A stretch of 64,000 bases of DNA, taken from positions 248,001-312,000 of the forward strand of contig JACCIC010000169.1 of the NCBI GenBank assembly GCA_018907035.1, read 5' to 3'. The position numbers and the translations under genes are program-made. A model generated the notes under the pieces. It worked only from the letters and a program-made list of their open reading frames with translations. It ran no database searches and was not told the DNA's origin. Source of the stretch: Sycobia sp. Sy_11. Lineage: Eukaryota > Arthropoda > Insecta > Hymenoptera > Epichrysomallidae. Of the stretch, positions 26,549-49,378 are shown piece after piece (position 1 is the first letter of the stretch; every line of letters begins with the position of its first letter).

Positions 26549-29500
26549 CTTCAGTAACTAAATACGCGCGCGCATTTCGGTATTTCGTTCAGTCAATCCG
26601 CGAAGCTAGCACCCAGCGGTCGCCGGTCGTAAGCCCCCCTCCCTCCCGAACCACCCTGAAGTCGCCATCGTTTTGCGCGAATCTATATCGCCTCGCATGC
26701 GTGTGCCCGTGCATATGTGTATCGACAGGCGTCGTGAGTCAAAAATATCCATTTAATCATAGTTTTTAGCCTGAATTATTACCTATTTGACTAATATAAT
26801 CGACTGTCGAACAGTTCGGCCAAATTTCCTTTGCTTAGCACGAATGGACCTTGTATCAAAAATATCAAAAATATCATTTGACGTTTGTCTTTTAATGGCT
26901 AAACATTGCATTTTGGTGCTTTTTATTTAAAAAAAAAAACATACGTCAAAGACAACAAAATAAGTGCTTATAAATTTAAAAGTTCTATTTCCATTTTTTT
27001 GCTTTCTTAGTTTATCACGTTTTTCGCGTTAGACCAATTATAATATAGATGCGTTATTGAATGGGTTGAGTAGTTCCTGAAGATGTGAGGTATTTCTATT
27101 AATTATTTTAAGTATTTTAATTCCAAGCACTATATGTTCTTACGACTTATTAAGAAATTAATCTTTTTTTTTTAATAAATATCACATTTGTTATTGTTGC
27201 ATTACTTATAATATTAGGCTATGCCGTTTAGTAGTGAAACAAGAAAATAAGCTTTTAAAATTGATTATAACTGTTGATATTAAAAATCTTTTATAAAAAA
27301 AATCTATTACTTTCTGTGACCTTCTAATCTGTTATAAAAAATCTATTACTCTCTTTCAATTTTATAACTTAGTATTGAGAATCGTGATATTAAAGTTATT
27401 AACAATATATGATTGTTATTGAAATTAGTTTAGAAAATGTCTCAATAAGTTCACAATAAAATCAAATAATATAATCGAAATTAATTTAATTACAACTACG
27501 TGTAATGTAAAAAACATTTTTAATAGATTTTAGAATAATCTGTTGTAGGTATCTCATAAAACGATTAAGACAGCGTCATGAATCCAAAAAATAACTTGTA
27601 TAAGATAACGATATGTCAAAATCGAAACATGATGAGCGTTTTGTTTTGACACGTCGAGAGTTTTTACGAAATGTAATTCATTGAGACCTTCAACAACATT
27701 CGTTGAAGAAAATTCTCAATCCACTAGAAGTCCTAGATTTACAGACTCAAAAAAACCTAACCATGCAAACTCTAAATTTCAAAACTTGAACAAAACAATC
27801 AGTGGATTTAAATTTAATATTACAAAAAAAAGAAACATTTTTGGTTTTGTATAAAAATCTTTGAGGTACTCTAACGTTCAAAATGATCTTATATTGAAAT
27901 GCTGTGTACAAGTTCACACTGAAAAAAAAATTGGAACAGATAGGGCAATGACCAATGCTGCAGTATTTGTTTCAGAAAAGATGACATTACTACCAGGTTT
28001 AATACAATACATGTGCCAAACATTAGAGTGTAACAGTTCGATTAAAGCTTTAAGACAGTTCGAACACCTAGATTAGATAGCTGTCGAACAAGAATAAGAC
28101 AGCTAAATTGTAGGAAAAAAAGGTAGAGCTCTCGCAAATTTTTGAAAACAGATATATTATTAATAGGGACTTATTCTCTCCAAAATTTGTTTCAATTTAA
28201 ATACTATCGCATATACTATGATTAGAATTTTATATTTTTGTATTTTGTAAATTCAAATTCTGGAGGTTATCATAATGAAAGAGTATATTTAATTTTAGAA
28301 ATTTTAGCCTTTCTATTAAAATATTATGATTATCACAATGACAGTAATCCTGTCCAAGGTTGGGCTTGAGTGCATAATTCTATTACGAAGATTGTCGACC
28401 TGCAATCGTTCAATGAAATTTTGATAATATCAGTAAACGTGCTTTGGTAAATGATTTATAGAACAATCTCTTTCATCATTAACAAGTGTGCTAACATAGA
28501 AAAAAAAATTAAATAAAATCATATAGTACTAATAAATCACAATCGAAAAGACTATCTTACTATGAAATTTTTGAAACAGTGTAAATTTATAAATAGTGAC
28601 TTATTATCATTATAATTTCTGAGTTGAATAATACAATTAATAAAAAAATTCACTTAAAACATCATCGTGTTATTTAAAGAAAATATCAAGCATGTTATAA
28701 GTATATACTTGACTATGATGAACAGTATCTACAAATAGTCTAAAATTTGTGTAACCAGCAAATGATCAAAATCAATTTTTGACTAAGTAAATAATGAACT
28801 TATGAATAGAGTGGAATGGAATCATTGCTGTCCTATAATATTTTTATAGCATATTTCAAAACTGAATTATAATAAAATAAAATTTTCAGGATATAAACAT
28901 CTAGTTAAGGATACGGTATATGTAAAATGTTATCATACCAATAGAGAATTGGCGCGACATCGAGGATTCAAAATAATAATCAAATCAAAACTTGATTGCA
29001 AAGTTTTCTATTAGTCAGTAGTAAAATAGCCTTCTTCCATGTTACAGCCATGGAGTAAAATATTTTGAATCGAGATTATTTTAAAATTTTAAGAGGCCGT
29101 TAAGGTCAATTCTTACCGACCAGACAAAAAATACTATATATTTTAAATAATATATGTAAATATTAAATTCAGGAAACGCGATGCGGAGATACAAGTGTAT
29201 CTTAAATTATAAAGTTCAAATTCTAAATATAAAATGTTCAAAAGGCTCTCACTTATATGCAGTTTGACGAATGTTCTTGAAGCATTATTGTACCAATATC
29301 GAATTGACATATAAATCAAGGTAGTAATTAACTAAAATTTGAAACAGCGTGACGTTGTCATAGAATTTTGTTTAAAACAAGGTTTATACTTTTTGCTACG
29401 TGAAAATTGACACACAATGTCTCTTATAATATGAAATGTAAAATTTGCATTGGTGACCATGTGATATATCCGACTCTGACCGTTACACCCTCCCCTCTGT

Positions 29501-29725
29501 CCCCGTAGGAGGGTAGGACCGCGCTGCACTACTGCGCGGCTTGCCGAGACCCCGAGGCCGTCTGGGACATCCTCATCGAGGCAGGCTGCGACGCGAGCGT
29601 CTGCGACAGGCGCTCAAATCCCGCGGCCTATTACCTGCAGCACGGATCGGAGATCGAGCTGCCCGACGTCGACAGAATGGCCGGCCGAAGGCGTCGCGCC
29701 AGGGATGCATCCAAATGGACCGGCA
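19086..29725 (+). CDS. ankyrin-repeat module A (3 exons seen; 3' end unresolved)
   Basis: Exons 19086-19238, 19977-20186 and 29509-29725 join in phase to 193 residues. Residues 1-51 hold the motif shared by all three modules: NLKHWLSRGELEKLENVVLEG, then GSRLLG and FLKGLPNYL. Residues 52-160 hold ankyrin repeats: ISQIHDAAVRGSLNEVIRLAE, AGTPLIHKAVYYDHQNVLEW and GRTALHYCAACRDPEAVWDI. Then come CDRRSNPAAYY and a basic tail GRRRRARDASKW. Ankyrin repeats bind partner proteins; the partner is unknown. The start is taken at ATG 19086 because the upstream exon appears noncoding, but a coding first exon is possible. The last exon ends in phase 1 at a good donor (A|GTGAGT) and no matching terminal exon was found before module B. 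It may splice into the exon at 38975, which is phase-compatible. Confidence 0.7.
19459..19550 (+). repeat. partial Penelope-like pseudo-LTR end
   Basis: Shares CTTCAG..., then ACTGTAAGACCGATAAAAAT and ATTTATTAATTTAA with 6130-6240. It is a third, isolated copy in the intron. Confidence 0.5.
19977..20186 (+). CDS. module A exon 2 (ankyrin repeats)
   Basis: Acceptor ttcgtag ends at 19976; donor CGG|GTAAAT at 20187. 70 whole codons with two ankyrin helices pairs (GTPLIHKAVYY is the TPLH-type turn). It corresponds to exons 39487-39618 plus part of 39735-39914 in module B. Confidence 0.85.
21341..21404. repeat. (TG)n(TA)n microsatellite
   Basis: Compound dinucleotide tract. Confidence 0.95.
22425..22485 (-). 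pseudogene. short Penelope-like GIY-YIG fragment
   Basis: The minus strand reads VHRISCDYDVV and, after one frame shift, YIGQTGK, matching the start of the GIY-YIG domain at 5483. Only this block is recognisable. Confidence 0.5.
23330..23960. promoter_or_regulatory. GC-rich island inside module A intron
   Basis: CpG-rich block with overlapping open frames on both strands and no protein-like sequence. It could be an alternative promoter or enhancer. No start-site motif settles it. Confidence 0.3.
25490..25710. repeat. degenerate TTCGAA/AGCTCGAA-rich repeat
   Basis: Short palindromic words recur every 10-20 bases: CTTCGAACTTCGAAG, CTGTTCGAACAGCTCGAA, TTGAACTGTTCAAAGAGCTC, CAAACGGCTCGAG. Confidence 0.5.
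26496..26548. repeat. (TA)n microsatellite
   Basis: Lies about 40 bp upstream of the GC-rich block and candidate initiator. Confidence 0.95.
26560..26733 (+). promoter_or_regulatory. candidate alternative promoter and first exon
   Basis: A GC-rich block has an arthropod-type initiator TTCAGTC (26588-26594) and, about 140 nt downstream, a donor-like GTC|GTGAGT (GT at 26734). It could feed the exon at 29509. This is inference from two short signals and base composition. Confidence 0.3.
27861..28076 (+). other. unidentified open frame in intron
   Basis: A 71-codon frame whose second half reads like protein (GTDRAMTNAAVFVSEK, then LPGLIQYMCQTLECNSS). The sequence just upstream (from about 27614) also has a protein-like block, MSKSKHDERFVLTRREFL, in another frame. 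It may be a decayed retrocopy or element. No family recognised. Confidence 0.25.
29509..29725 (+). CDS. module A exon 3 (ankyrin plus basic tail)
   Basis: Acceptor ccccgtag ends at 29508; donor GGCA|GTGAGT at 29726. GC-rich. 72 codons plus one base: GRTALHYCAACRDPEAVWDI, then AGCDASVCD, then a RRSNPAAYY block that lines up with RHKTASYY in module B and GQKADYY in module C. Module A carries in one exon what B and C split into two. Confidence 0.85.
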
Positions 29726-31149
29726 GTGAGTATATTTTTATAACTGTAATAATGGACGATTTATTCGATTCTTTCAGCACTCCTGCATAAATGTTTTTAA
29801 AGCGCAGTTAAGGGGATTTCAAGAAATTTAAGCATTACAGGAACAAAAATTTATCGATAATAAAAATAACGATATGCTAATTTATTCTTGAAAAATATTA
29901 CAATCAACATCTCCGTTGCTGTAAAACAGAAAATTTTTCAACGTTTGTCATGATTCGAATCCCCGAGGTATCTTAAATCAAAAATAAAATCTGTCTTCAA
30001 TTAGAAGAAAATCTTGAAAGCATAAAACATCGACTAAATTCAACCGAAGAATAATGTTTGGAAAAGAAATTGAAATTTCCCAAATGGCATATTGTGCAAA
30101 AAATCAGTATGCTAAAAAAATTTCTTTCCAGTCTGCTAGGCATAACAAAGATTATTACATAATCGATGAATAACGATTTTTCTTTATCGCGCATGAATAA
30201 TCGAAATAAATTAATGTAAAAATATTAAAATTAACTAATAACATATTGAAATTTCAAGGAAACACTTTTATAATTCTAAATCGATCAGAAAAAAAGCCCG
30301 CATGTAAGTTTTATATCGGCTTATCCATGGCATCGCTATTAAGAAAATTGATTGCGGTAGCTTTCGAGTAGTCGATAACTTTGCAAGGAATTCCATTGAA
30401 AGGTGCCTATAATCATACTCCGATATAACTTTAAATGCAATTGTCGCTGATCGGTCATTTTTTTCCTGGCCTCAAATAATTTATTTATTAACTATACGGT
30501 CACCTGCAATCATCGCTGTCATTTTGTGTATACTAAATTTATTCTGATTTGCTCGATGAACTCGATGAAATTTTTACAGTTATCCAAAGTAACTTGAGAA
30601 TAATAGCGGTGGGAATTAAAATATAAATAAATAACATTTCTTTTGTTAATGAAATTATATTGATCGCGATGATTTTTTCTTTTAGTATAAACCTTATTAT
30701 ATCAAAAGCTGTAAATTACGCATTTAAAATTATTATAATTTTAATCGATATTATACATTTCAAGATTCCAATTCGCATATTACATATTGGAAAGATTCCA
30801 GAGACATTAGAGTAATGAACAATAATAAGCATTTTAAAAAGAATTAATAATTTTCGAATAAATACTATTTTTCTACATTTCAGCTCAACGATTAAAATGT
30901 AAACGTAATGTAATTAGGAGATAGCTTTTCATCTTCGTATATAAAGCAAATAATATACTCTTCTTCTTATATATGTAAAAGGCGGAGCTTTTCGCGAGTC
31001 ACGAGCGCGTCCTTCGATATACGCGTTGGCTGTTGATTGACATTGTAAATTCCTTGAAGCTTATAGTCAAAGTACAACAGGCAATCGATTCCCGGTCCTC
31101 GCTTCCGGCATAAATTTTTCATACGGCTGTTAACATTTACCTATATATT

Positions 31150-31213
31150 CATACATATACATACATACATACACACGTATATATATATGTATATATATAT
31201 ATATATATATATA
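31150..31213. repeat. (CATA)n(TA)n microsatellite
   Basis: Compound simple repeat. Confidence 0.9.
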
Positions 31214-32079
31214 CATGCGCAACAGCAAAAAGATATTTGCCACGACTAATTCGCCTGGGCAATTGTTTTCCTCGGCCCCGTTTTACAATAGAAAGAAATT
31301 TATGTATACAGTTTCGATTTGCCCATGGAAGTTTTCGCAGCGCGGACTTGGTTCTATATGCCCGATAAAGGATTAGCTAATGACAGGTTGATCGTAGTAT
31401 ATATTTATAGTAAATAACGAACATTGTCCATTAGTTATTAGATGGGCGCGAGCGTTGACATTTCCCGGGATATTATACTAATTGAATCGGCAATAAGGGA
31501 GTTACTATCGATTAATGTACCTCAATGTGTAAATTATTCTGATCATATTCAAATTATTTTAATACTAACATTAGTACAATATAATTCTCCTTATATGTGT
31601 TCTGGTAATAGCATGTTCATATCTGCAAGCTCGATTATAAATCAATGACATATTCATTTGAAGTAGAGAACTTTGAATAATATTTTTTGATAATCTCAAC
31701 AATATTACTTTTCATATAGATAAAAACCAAAGCCTTGAGAAATTATAATTTCTACTTATTATTTTATTATCTTACAATCTTTTAATTTAAAACCAAAGAA
31801 ATTTACAAATATAAAATAGAGTCGAGAAATCAATTTCATATTATTCGAACTGTAATATTTTTTATGTACTCTAGATTTATTTGAGATGTTTAAATCTCTA
31901 AATAATATTCTTCTATTCAAAGTAATAAACAAGACCGATTAATCGCATATAACTTTTAATTACAAGAAGTTCATTCGCCATCAATACGAAATCTTTAATA
32001 AGTTAAACTGTGTACATTTAATAAATTTAATAAAAATTTGCGAATATTTTCCAATTTTCATTTCATTTTAATATCTTAA

Positions 32080-32472
32080 CCTTTAGAGGCAAGGATGACC
32101 CCTACAGTCCTCATGTTTTTTCGTTAATAATAATCCAGCATAATCAGTAAAAAAAAATTTATGTCAAGTTGGTCCCCATCTTGAATCCGCCATTTTGAAT
32201 TTTTGAAACTTTGATTGCAGAATCGTATTCAGTAACCCCAAAAACCCCCAGGGAAACATTTTTTAAGCTTAGTAAATCTTCTAACGATTTTTAGGAAAAA
32301 GAAAAAAATTACCATGCGCACTTCAGTATCGGATCGGGATGACACCTGGAGGCGTCATGCTCCGATCTGTCAAAGGCTTAGCCTTAGTTTACACTTTTGT
32401 GCATGGCCTAAACTCACTTTTTTATAGCAAAACGGAGGTTTTGAAATTTCTCAAATCCCGCTAATCTAAAGG
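32080..32472. mobile_element. piggyBac-type MITE, 393 bp
   Basis: Flanked on both sides by TTAA (32076-32079 and 32473-32476), the piggyBac target duplication. The ends are CCTTTAGAGGCAAGG and, inverted, CCTTTAGATTAGCG: an 8-bp perfect terminal inverted repeat. It has no coding frame and holds an internal palindrome GATCGGGATGACACC...GGCGTCATGCTCCGATC. It is non-autonomous. Confidence 0.7.
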
Positions 32473-33440
32473 TTAATATAAATAAAATTAAAAATAGGAT
32501 ATGCATATATTACTTCGCGCATACAGTCTACATATATTAATTTCTAAAACGTTAATTATTGTAAAACTGTTAAACGAACTGTATACTAATTGATTTTCGT
32601 CAATTAAACAATTGTTTATAGATGTGGCAAAATTAATCTAGCGAGGCGCTATAAGAACATATATAATGGTAATATAATATGAGTACCATGACGGACATTT
32701 TTCAATATGTTAACTTTATCCTTGAGCACAAGCACATTTATTTATGTATCTCCTACAATTGAATAATGTCTTGCAGAAAAAATTGTGTAAATAAATTATA
32801 TTAGTATAACCATTAAAATTACTTACTTGCAAATATTTTCAAAAGTATACTTAAAATAAATCTTTAATATCAAAATGTAATCAAATCAATCGTGTTGTTT
32901 CATAGTCACTACTATATAGATACCTATAATTTACGTAAATAACTTGTAAATATTGACGTCAGATACTGATATAAGTTTTGATTATAAGTTCTTTTTATAA
33001 CGGACCTTGGTATAATCGATCTTTTAACTATATATAAAAAGGAAAAGAACTTAATTATAATATTATAGTATAAAGATTATAACCTACTGAATGGGTATAT
33101 TTCTATTATATAATAGTTTTATTATTGTACTTTGTGACTAAATAGCCTTTATATAATAATTAGAGCTCTAGAAAAAATTTTGCTCGATTCAAAAATTATC
33201 AAATACGTTTCAATGTTAATAATTATAAATACAGGTTAAGCTTTATAATTTTTAAAAGTATTTATCATACACGTTTGTTGTTCATCTAAGCCTTCTGTTA
33301 TATCATTTTTGCTATTGGAAAATTAAACATTGAATGAGTCGCGTATCCAAGAGTAAAACAATCCGTTTCCCCCTAGCCTAAAAGCGCACTTAACAAAAAT
33401 ATATTTGAAAACTTATATAGAATTGAATATTAGAAAATTA

Positions 33441-33441
33441 T

Positions 33442-33496
<55 letters not shown>
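33441..33496. repeat. (AC)n(TA)n microsatellite
   Basis: Compound simple repeat. Confidence 0.95.
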
Positions 33497-33497
<1 letters not shown>

Positions 33498-35664
33498 TGG
33501 ATATAATCAAAATATATAAAAATTATAAGTATAAAATTAATTTTTTGAAGACATACATAAATTATTGAAATACTTTTTTTTATAAAAAAATTGTTATTCA
33601 TATATTCGTTGCCGTTGCATTGAATTAAAGCTTATTTATACTCATTTATTTGTATTTTTTATAGATAAATTATATTTTAATAGTCATTTAATTTAAAAGA
33701 GGAAGCCATTATTTAATAAACAGATGACAGCTTGGGTACGAAACTCGCTGCTACCGTATTTAGAAAAGGTTTTATAAATAAATTATTTATGCGAAAATTC
33801 ATCATACATATCTGTATTATTTTTATTAAATAATAAAAATGTTTAACTTTTTACTAAAAATCAGCTTTATCACTTTTGACTTTGAAAAATTGGAAATATG
33901 AATAAAAACTTAAAAATAAAGGAAATATGTCACTTGCTTAATTAATATTAAAAATGACATCTTTCGACTTCTTGTCTTGAATATCTTGATGTTTTATATA
34001 ATTTTCAATCTCTATAAAGGCATAAATGCCATTTTTAAGTGGCCATTCAAAGGTAGCAGTGACAAATAAAATGTTGGCATTCCTTTACTAGAATATAATC
34101 AACACTATAAAAATATTAGAAATTAAAACATGCTACGAATAAGTCACGAAAAGAAATTATACCAATTTTTTCGAGACATTTTTTAATTTTTCGTTACGAA
34201 TACAGAAATTAGTATGCAGCAGTAATTAGCTAGATTGATGTAATCTTTAAAAATAAAATACTTCATTTTGGTAAAAAAATGAATAAAATTAGCCACATCT
34301 AACACATATTTTTAAGATACAATGAGAATTCATTATCGGTGCAATTTTTAGGCCGTGTCTGTATTAGTGTGCCTCTTTTACTTACCTTTACGTGAAATAT
34401 ACTACATGAGAAATATGCCTTTAATTTAAGAATAAGAGAGGATTCACTATATTTTTAAAGATATGGATCTACCAAGCTTTTCGCATAGTTTGACCTTACA
34501 TACAAATTTGGAGACTGGAATAATGAAAAAGTAACATACATGTGTAAACTGTTATTAATAATTTACTGGTTTATATGATTGTAAAAACGATATTACTCAT
34601 TAGAATAAAATTATCAAATCGTAGATTCTTAATACTTTAACGTAAAAATGAGCTTAACGTTGCAAACTGTAAAATATTAATTTGGTTTAAAATATAACTG
34701 TTTATGAAGTATAAGTCGCAAAATTAAATTATTATTTTCTTAAAATATTATTGATAATAACTTTTTAATTTCTAAATGAGCAAAAATTAGTAAAAAATTA
34801 CTTTTTATTTTCTTAAAAAATTATTAATTAAGACGTCTGCGTGTCTGCATGCATATTATCTATATATCAAGTAGAATTTCGTTCCATTTTCGAAAAATAT
34901 CGATTAATCAAGTTGTTTTAAACGTATTTGTCCGTTTTGTGCCTGAATTACAAGGGTAGAATAACGAAAGATTGATAAAAGTAAATACAAACAATAAAAT
35001 TTTCAATAAATATTAATAGGATTTACTCGCGAAATACTAATGAAATTTAAAGCGTGGAACTCTGTTAACCAATTAATGAAATTAGACCCGATTTCAATAT
35101 TATAATTTATAATTATGTTGATCTACTTTCAAGCGATTAACAAATCAATTGTTAATATTTATATTAAAAAATCGATTAATTACTACAAAACTAATACCTT
35201 AGGCAATATAAATGCTAAAGTAAATTTGTGATTAAAATAACGAAAGTTCTTGAATAGTTAATCTAGTATTGAAGAATTGCTTCACGCTAATGTATTACGA
35301 TGTACGACGACGTACGGTGTTTCCCATGCATTTATACTGCGCAAACGCAATAAATATAGCTCGAACCATTTTTCTGTATATATGTATTACGTTCTTTCAA
35401 AATCTGAAAAAAATTTTAATTATTTTCCAAGCACATTACTGTATTCGACGGAGCGTTTGGCGATCCGATGAACATTTCAAAGTAGATAAATTCTTGACAA
35501 AGGAAAAAATTACCTAGTATGTACAAACGGTCTACCAGAACATTACAGTTTATTCATAGACTTTGATTACTAAAATAATTGTGATTTTGTAAAACTTTCA
35601 GCGTATAATAAAATATATACATAAAAATGTTAATTTCTAAACACCCTGAATTTTTACGGCCTTC

Positions 35665-35669
<5 letters not shown>

Positions 35670-35712
<43 letters not shown>
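35670..35712. repeat. (TA)n microsatellite
   Basis: Simple repeat. Confidence 0.95.
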
Positions 35713-35714
<2 letters not shown>

Positions 35715-35832
35715 TGAGAGAAATAGGATAACATCAAGTATCTTATATACAAAAAAATAAATCTTGTATAAAATTATACATATTTGTAAAAAGGATATGC
35801 AGCTTTCGTTCTCGCAAATATGCCGCAAAATA

Positions 35833-35855
35833 ATAACAACAACAGCAGCAGCAGC

Positions 35856-35912
<57 letters not shown>

Positions 35913-35940
35913 AATAATAATAATAATAATAATAATAATC
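35833..35940. repeat. (AAC)n/(AGC)n/(AAT)n trinucleotide tract
   Basis: About 35 triplets. It gives spurious poly-Asn and poly-Val frames; there is no sign that it is coding. Confidence 0.9.
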
Positions 35941-35984
35941 ATGATAATGCGCGAGATATAATAATAATAATTATAATAATAATT

Positions 35985-36087
35985 AACAAACGCCAGACGC
36001 GATGGCGTGGGCAGCGCGGCGCGCAACTGAATAATTAATCCACGCACCGGGCAGCTCGAACGCGCTATCTAATGCCTCGCAAGCTGT

Positions 36088-36138
<51 letters not shown>

Positions 36139-36425
36139 GAAGTATGATATACAGAAATCGACAAGAAGTCCGAGACTAGTATACGCGCATATATATGTGT
36201 ATAGTAAATTTGCACTCTCTCGTCAAATACATAGAGGCTCGCGCGCATATAATGTTCAGAGGGGTGCGCACCCCCACCCCCTCGATACATATTATAGGGT
36301 TGATTCGATCTTTCCTCTATTCACCGTCGCCTCGCCGATGTGCTCGGCTAGACGCTCGCGGGCTGCGCCTCCGCGCGAATCCCTGCACGGACATACTGTG
36401 CTCACACCTGATAGGCGGAGCGATA
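35985..36425 (+). promoter_or_regulatory. GC-rich promoter region of module B
   Basis: CpG-rich sequence (interrupted by the TA tract) directly precedes the ATG at 36426. Frames overlap on all strands without protein character. I infer promoter plus 5' untranslated region. Confidence 0.5.
36092..36131. repeat. (TA)n microsatellite
   Basis: Simple repeat within the GC-rich promoter region of module B. Confidence 0.95.
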
Positions 36426-46848
<10,423 letters not shown>

Positions 46849-46864
46849 AACGAAAAAATAATAG

Positions 46865-47467
46865 ATGGAGAATGCCGAGGACGCCGTGAACGGTATCGAA
46901 GCAGCTGAAGAGGATGAAAACGGCGACGCCGAAGACGATCTCGATGCTACTGAAAATACAGAAAACGAGACAACTGAGAAGGAGGAAAAGCCTCCAGAGG
47001 ACGAGGAGGAGGAGCCATCGCTGGCCGATGGCGAGAATCCCGAAGAAGAGTCGCACGAGGCTCGGCCAGAAGACGACAATCCCGCGGACGACAATCTCGC
47101 GGACGACAATAACAATAACGAGGAACAGAACGAGGAGGAATCGACGGAGCACGCGCCCGAGGAGGACGCGGCAGCCGAGGCCGACAACGTCGCTTCGTTG
47201 GAGACCGGCCAGGAATCCGAGGAAAGTGGGGCCGAACCCGGGGAAGCCGAAGCATCTTCGCAGGAAGCGCAGGAGACCCCGGGGGAAGCCGATGAAACCC
47301 CGGGCGAAACTGCGGTCGTCTCTCTGGAAACGGAAGACGTTCCGGAAGGGACCGAGGGAGCCGCGGAAGAGGGAGAGGAAGATGAACCCGAGGCCGAGGA
47401 AGACGAGAAGGCCGATCCGAGTAGCGCCGACTCCGGTGTCGGCAATACGCCTAACGATGAAGAGCAG
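46865..47467 (+). CDS. module C exon 1 (acidic N-terminus)
   Basis: ATG at 46865; 201 codons, dominated by Glu, Asp, Ala and Ser, ending NDEEQ; donor CAG|GTTAGA at 47468. TAG lies directly before the ATG, so the frame cannot extend upstream except by splicing: that same 'aataatag' could act as a weak phase-0 acceptor. I chose the ATG as start. Confidence 0.75.
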
Positions 47468-47548
47468 GTTAGAGGCGCTGAGAAATCAGTCTAATCGCTA
47501 TGTTATTATCCATTGTGTTTACCGAACACCGAATTCTCTATATTCGTA

Positions 47549-47586
<38 letters not shown>

Positions 47587-49319
47587 GCTGTAAAATCTAT
47601 CGTTATTTTTATTGACGAGGGAAGGTACAGTTCAGGTTGAACTCTCCCCAAAAGAATATCTGAGAAAGCCACCGCGAATTAAGACAATTTTGCACAATTA
47701 ATTTTTTACTACAGCGTAACTTTTCGATTTCGCAAAATAATTGTTCTGTTGTTAAAAAGCTATAATTTGGAAACAAGTATTCGGCAATTAAGTATCGTGT
47801 TGATTTTCTTTTTGTTCTCTGATTTCAAATTAATGCAGGAACAACTGTAGAACGAGAGAATATATTTATTCATTGTTATATGGTTATAGGCATTAGTTAT
47901 ATAAAAACTTTTATTTTTCATGGTTGTTGTAGTGCATACTGAAACAATTTAGATCTTAAATTTGCATACAATCAAGACTTTTGTAATTTCTTGTTGCTTA
48001 ACCAGTTATTATTTATATATATATATAACTAAACAATAATGAGTTAAAATTTTCAAAGTATATTATCTCATATTCTGATTGAACAAGAAAGTCGTGAACG
48101 AACAATTGAAATGCCCTGAATATCATTTTCCATTTAATTGTATTGCAAGTAGGGCAATGTTCCGCCATAACTATAGGGCTGAATAGGATGCAACTCCAGG
48201 GCAAAATCCCTTGGGGGTGGCATCTTAATTGGCGTTCTTATATTATATTTTCTTAATATAATACCTTAGAACGACTTCCCTGCAAACTCCCGGAACAAAA
48301 ATTATAACTGAAATTAATATTTTCTTCTCCATAAAGTGATAGGTTTAAACCTCGTATTATCTTCGTCAGCTTCAATTCATAGATAATATTATTTTGTAAC
48401 TTAAAAAAATTAAAACGATGGGTTTGAAATCAATGCAAAAAAGAAATTTCTTTTATGATACTAATTAAAATGCAGAGAGCGTATTCTTTAAAGTTATAAG
48501 AAAATATTCGAGTTGAATGAATAAAAGATGACAAATATAATGATACCTAATTTTTTCGTCACCTTTTATTTCAAAATCCTATATTTATGTGTTTGTTTGT
48601 CTCGACGATGTTATATCGATAGTTTTGATTGTTACAGCTATGATATTGTCGATTTTCGACAGAATCAAGTATATATAAATATATAGTGAGCACAATATAT
48701 TAAAATAGTTTATAGTATATATCAGCTGTGATTGTGCGTTACTCTTTATTATACAAGACCGGAATAAATAATTAATTTTAGTCTATATGACGGAAATTAT
48801 CATAATATGTTTAATGTCAGAGCAATGTAGACACTATATAAAGATAACTAATAAATAACACTTATCTAAATTGCAAACACGCAAATAGAAGTTTTTTGAA
48901 GTATTTCTTAAATAATGTTGTTTTGAGCAGTAACAGCATTTTTTAATGCTGAACAACTTTGATTTATATAAATATTTTTTTACAGAAAGATTTCTTAAGC
49001 AGCCGCATATACCTAGCAATTTACAAAATAATTTTTATGAAAATATATTTAACAAATACTTCCAGTTATGTTCCTAAAGTTATTTTTAATAACAGCACGC
49101 TTTATAATAAAATGAAATTTGGAAAAAAAACACTCTACAAATTGATATATATTTATGTTTTGTATATACACTAATTATAAACACAGCATATTCAATAAAC
49201 CTTATGAATATACTTATTTGTCTTGTATATCCTAATACTTTGAAAATTCCTTATCCATATGCAGTTCATTGTTTCACATTATTCATGTATAATCACGTTG
49301 TCCGCATTTATTATATTAT

Positions 49320-49378
<59 letters not shown>

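Larger units (their letters stand above)
20187..29508 (+). other. long intron of module A (9.3 kb)
   Basis: Mostly AT-rich. Holds a (TG)n(TA)n tract, a Penelope GIY-YIG fragment (22425-22485, minus), GC-rich islands at 23.3-23.95 and 26.56-26.73 kb, a TTCGAA-rich stretch (25490-25710) and an unidentified open frame (27861-28076). No further ankyrin exon was found. Confidence 0.55.
29726..36425. other. spacer or intron between modules A and B
   Basis: AT-rich, with microsatellites and one piggyBac-type MITE. A short open frame at about 31288-31410 (EIYVYSFDLPMEVF) follows an acceptor-like tacaatag but is not supported by homology. No terminal exon for module A identified. Confidence 0.45.

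Noticed and set aside
31288..31410. 40-codon frame EIYVYSFDLPMEVF... after an acceptor-like site
   Set aside because: No donor that fits, no homology to the other modules, and another frame of the same stretch is also open.
35712..36047. Poly-Asn, poly-Val and poly-Ile frames
   Set aside because: Trinucleotide microsatellite only.
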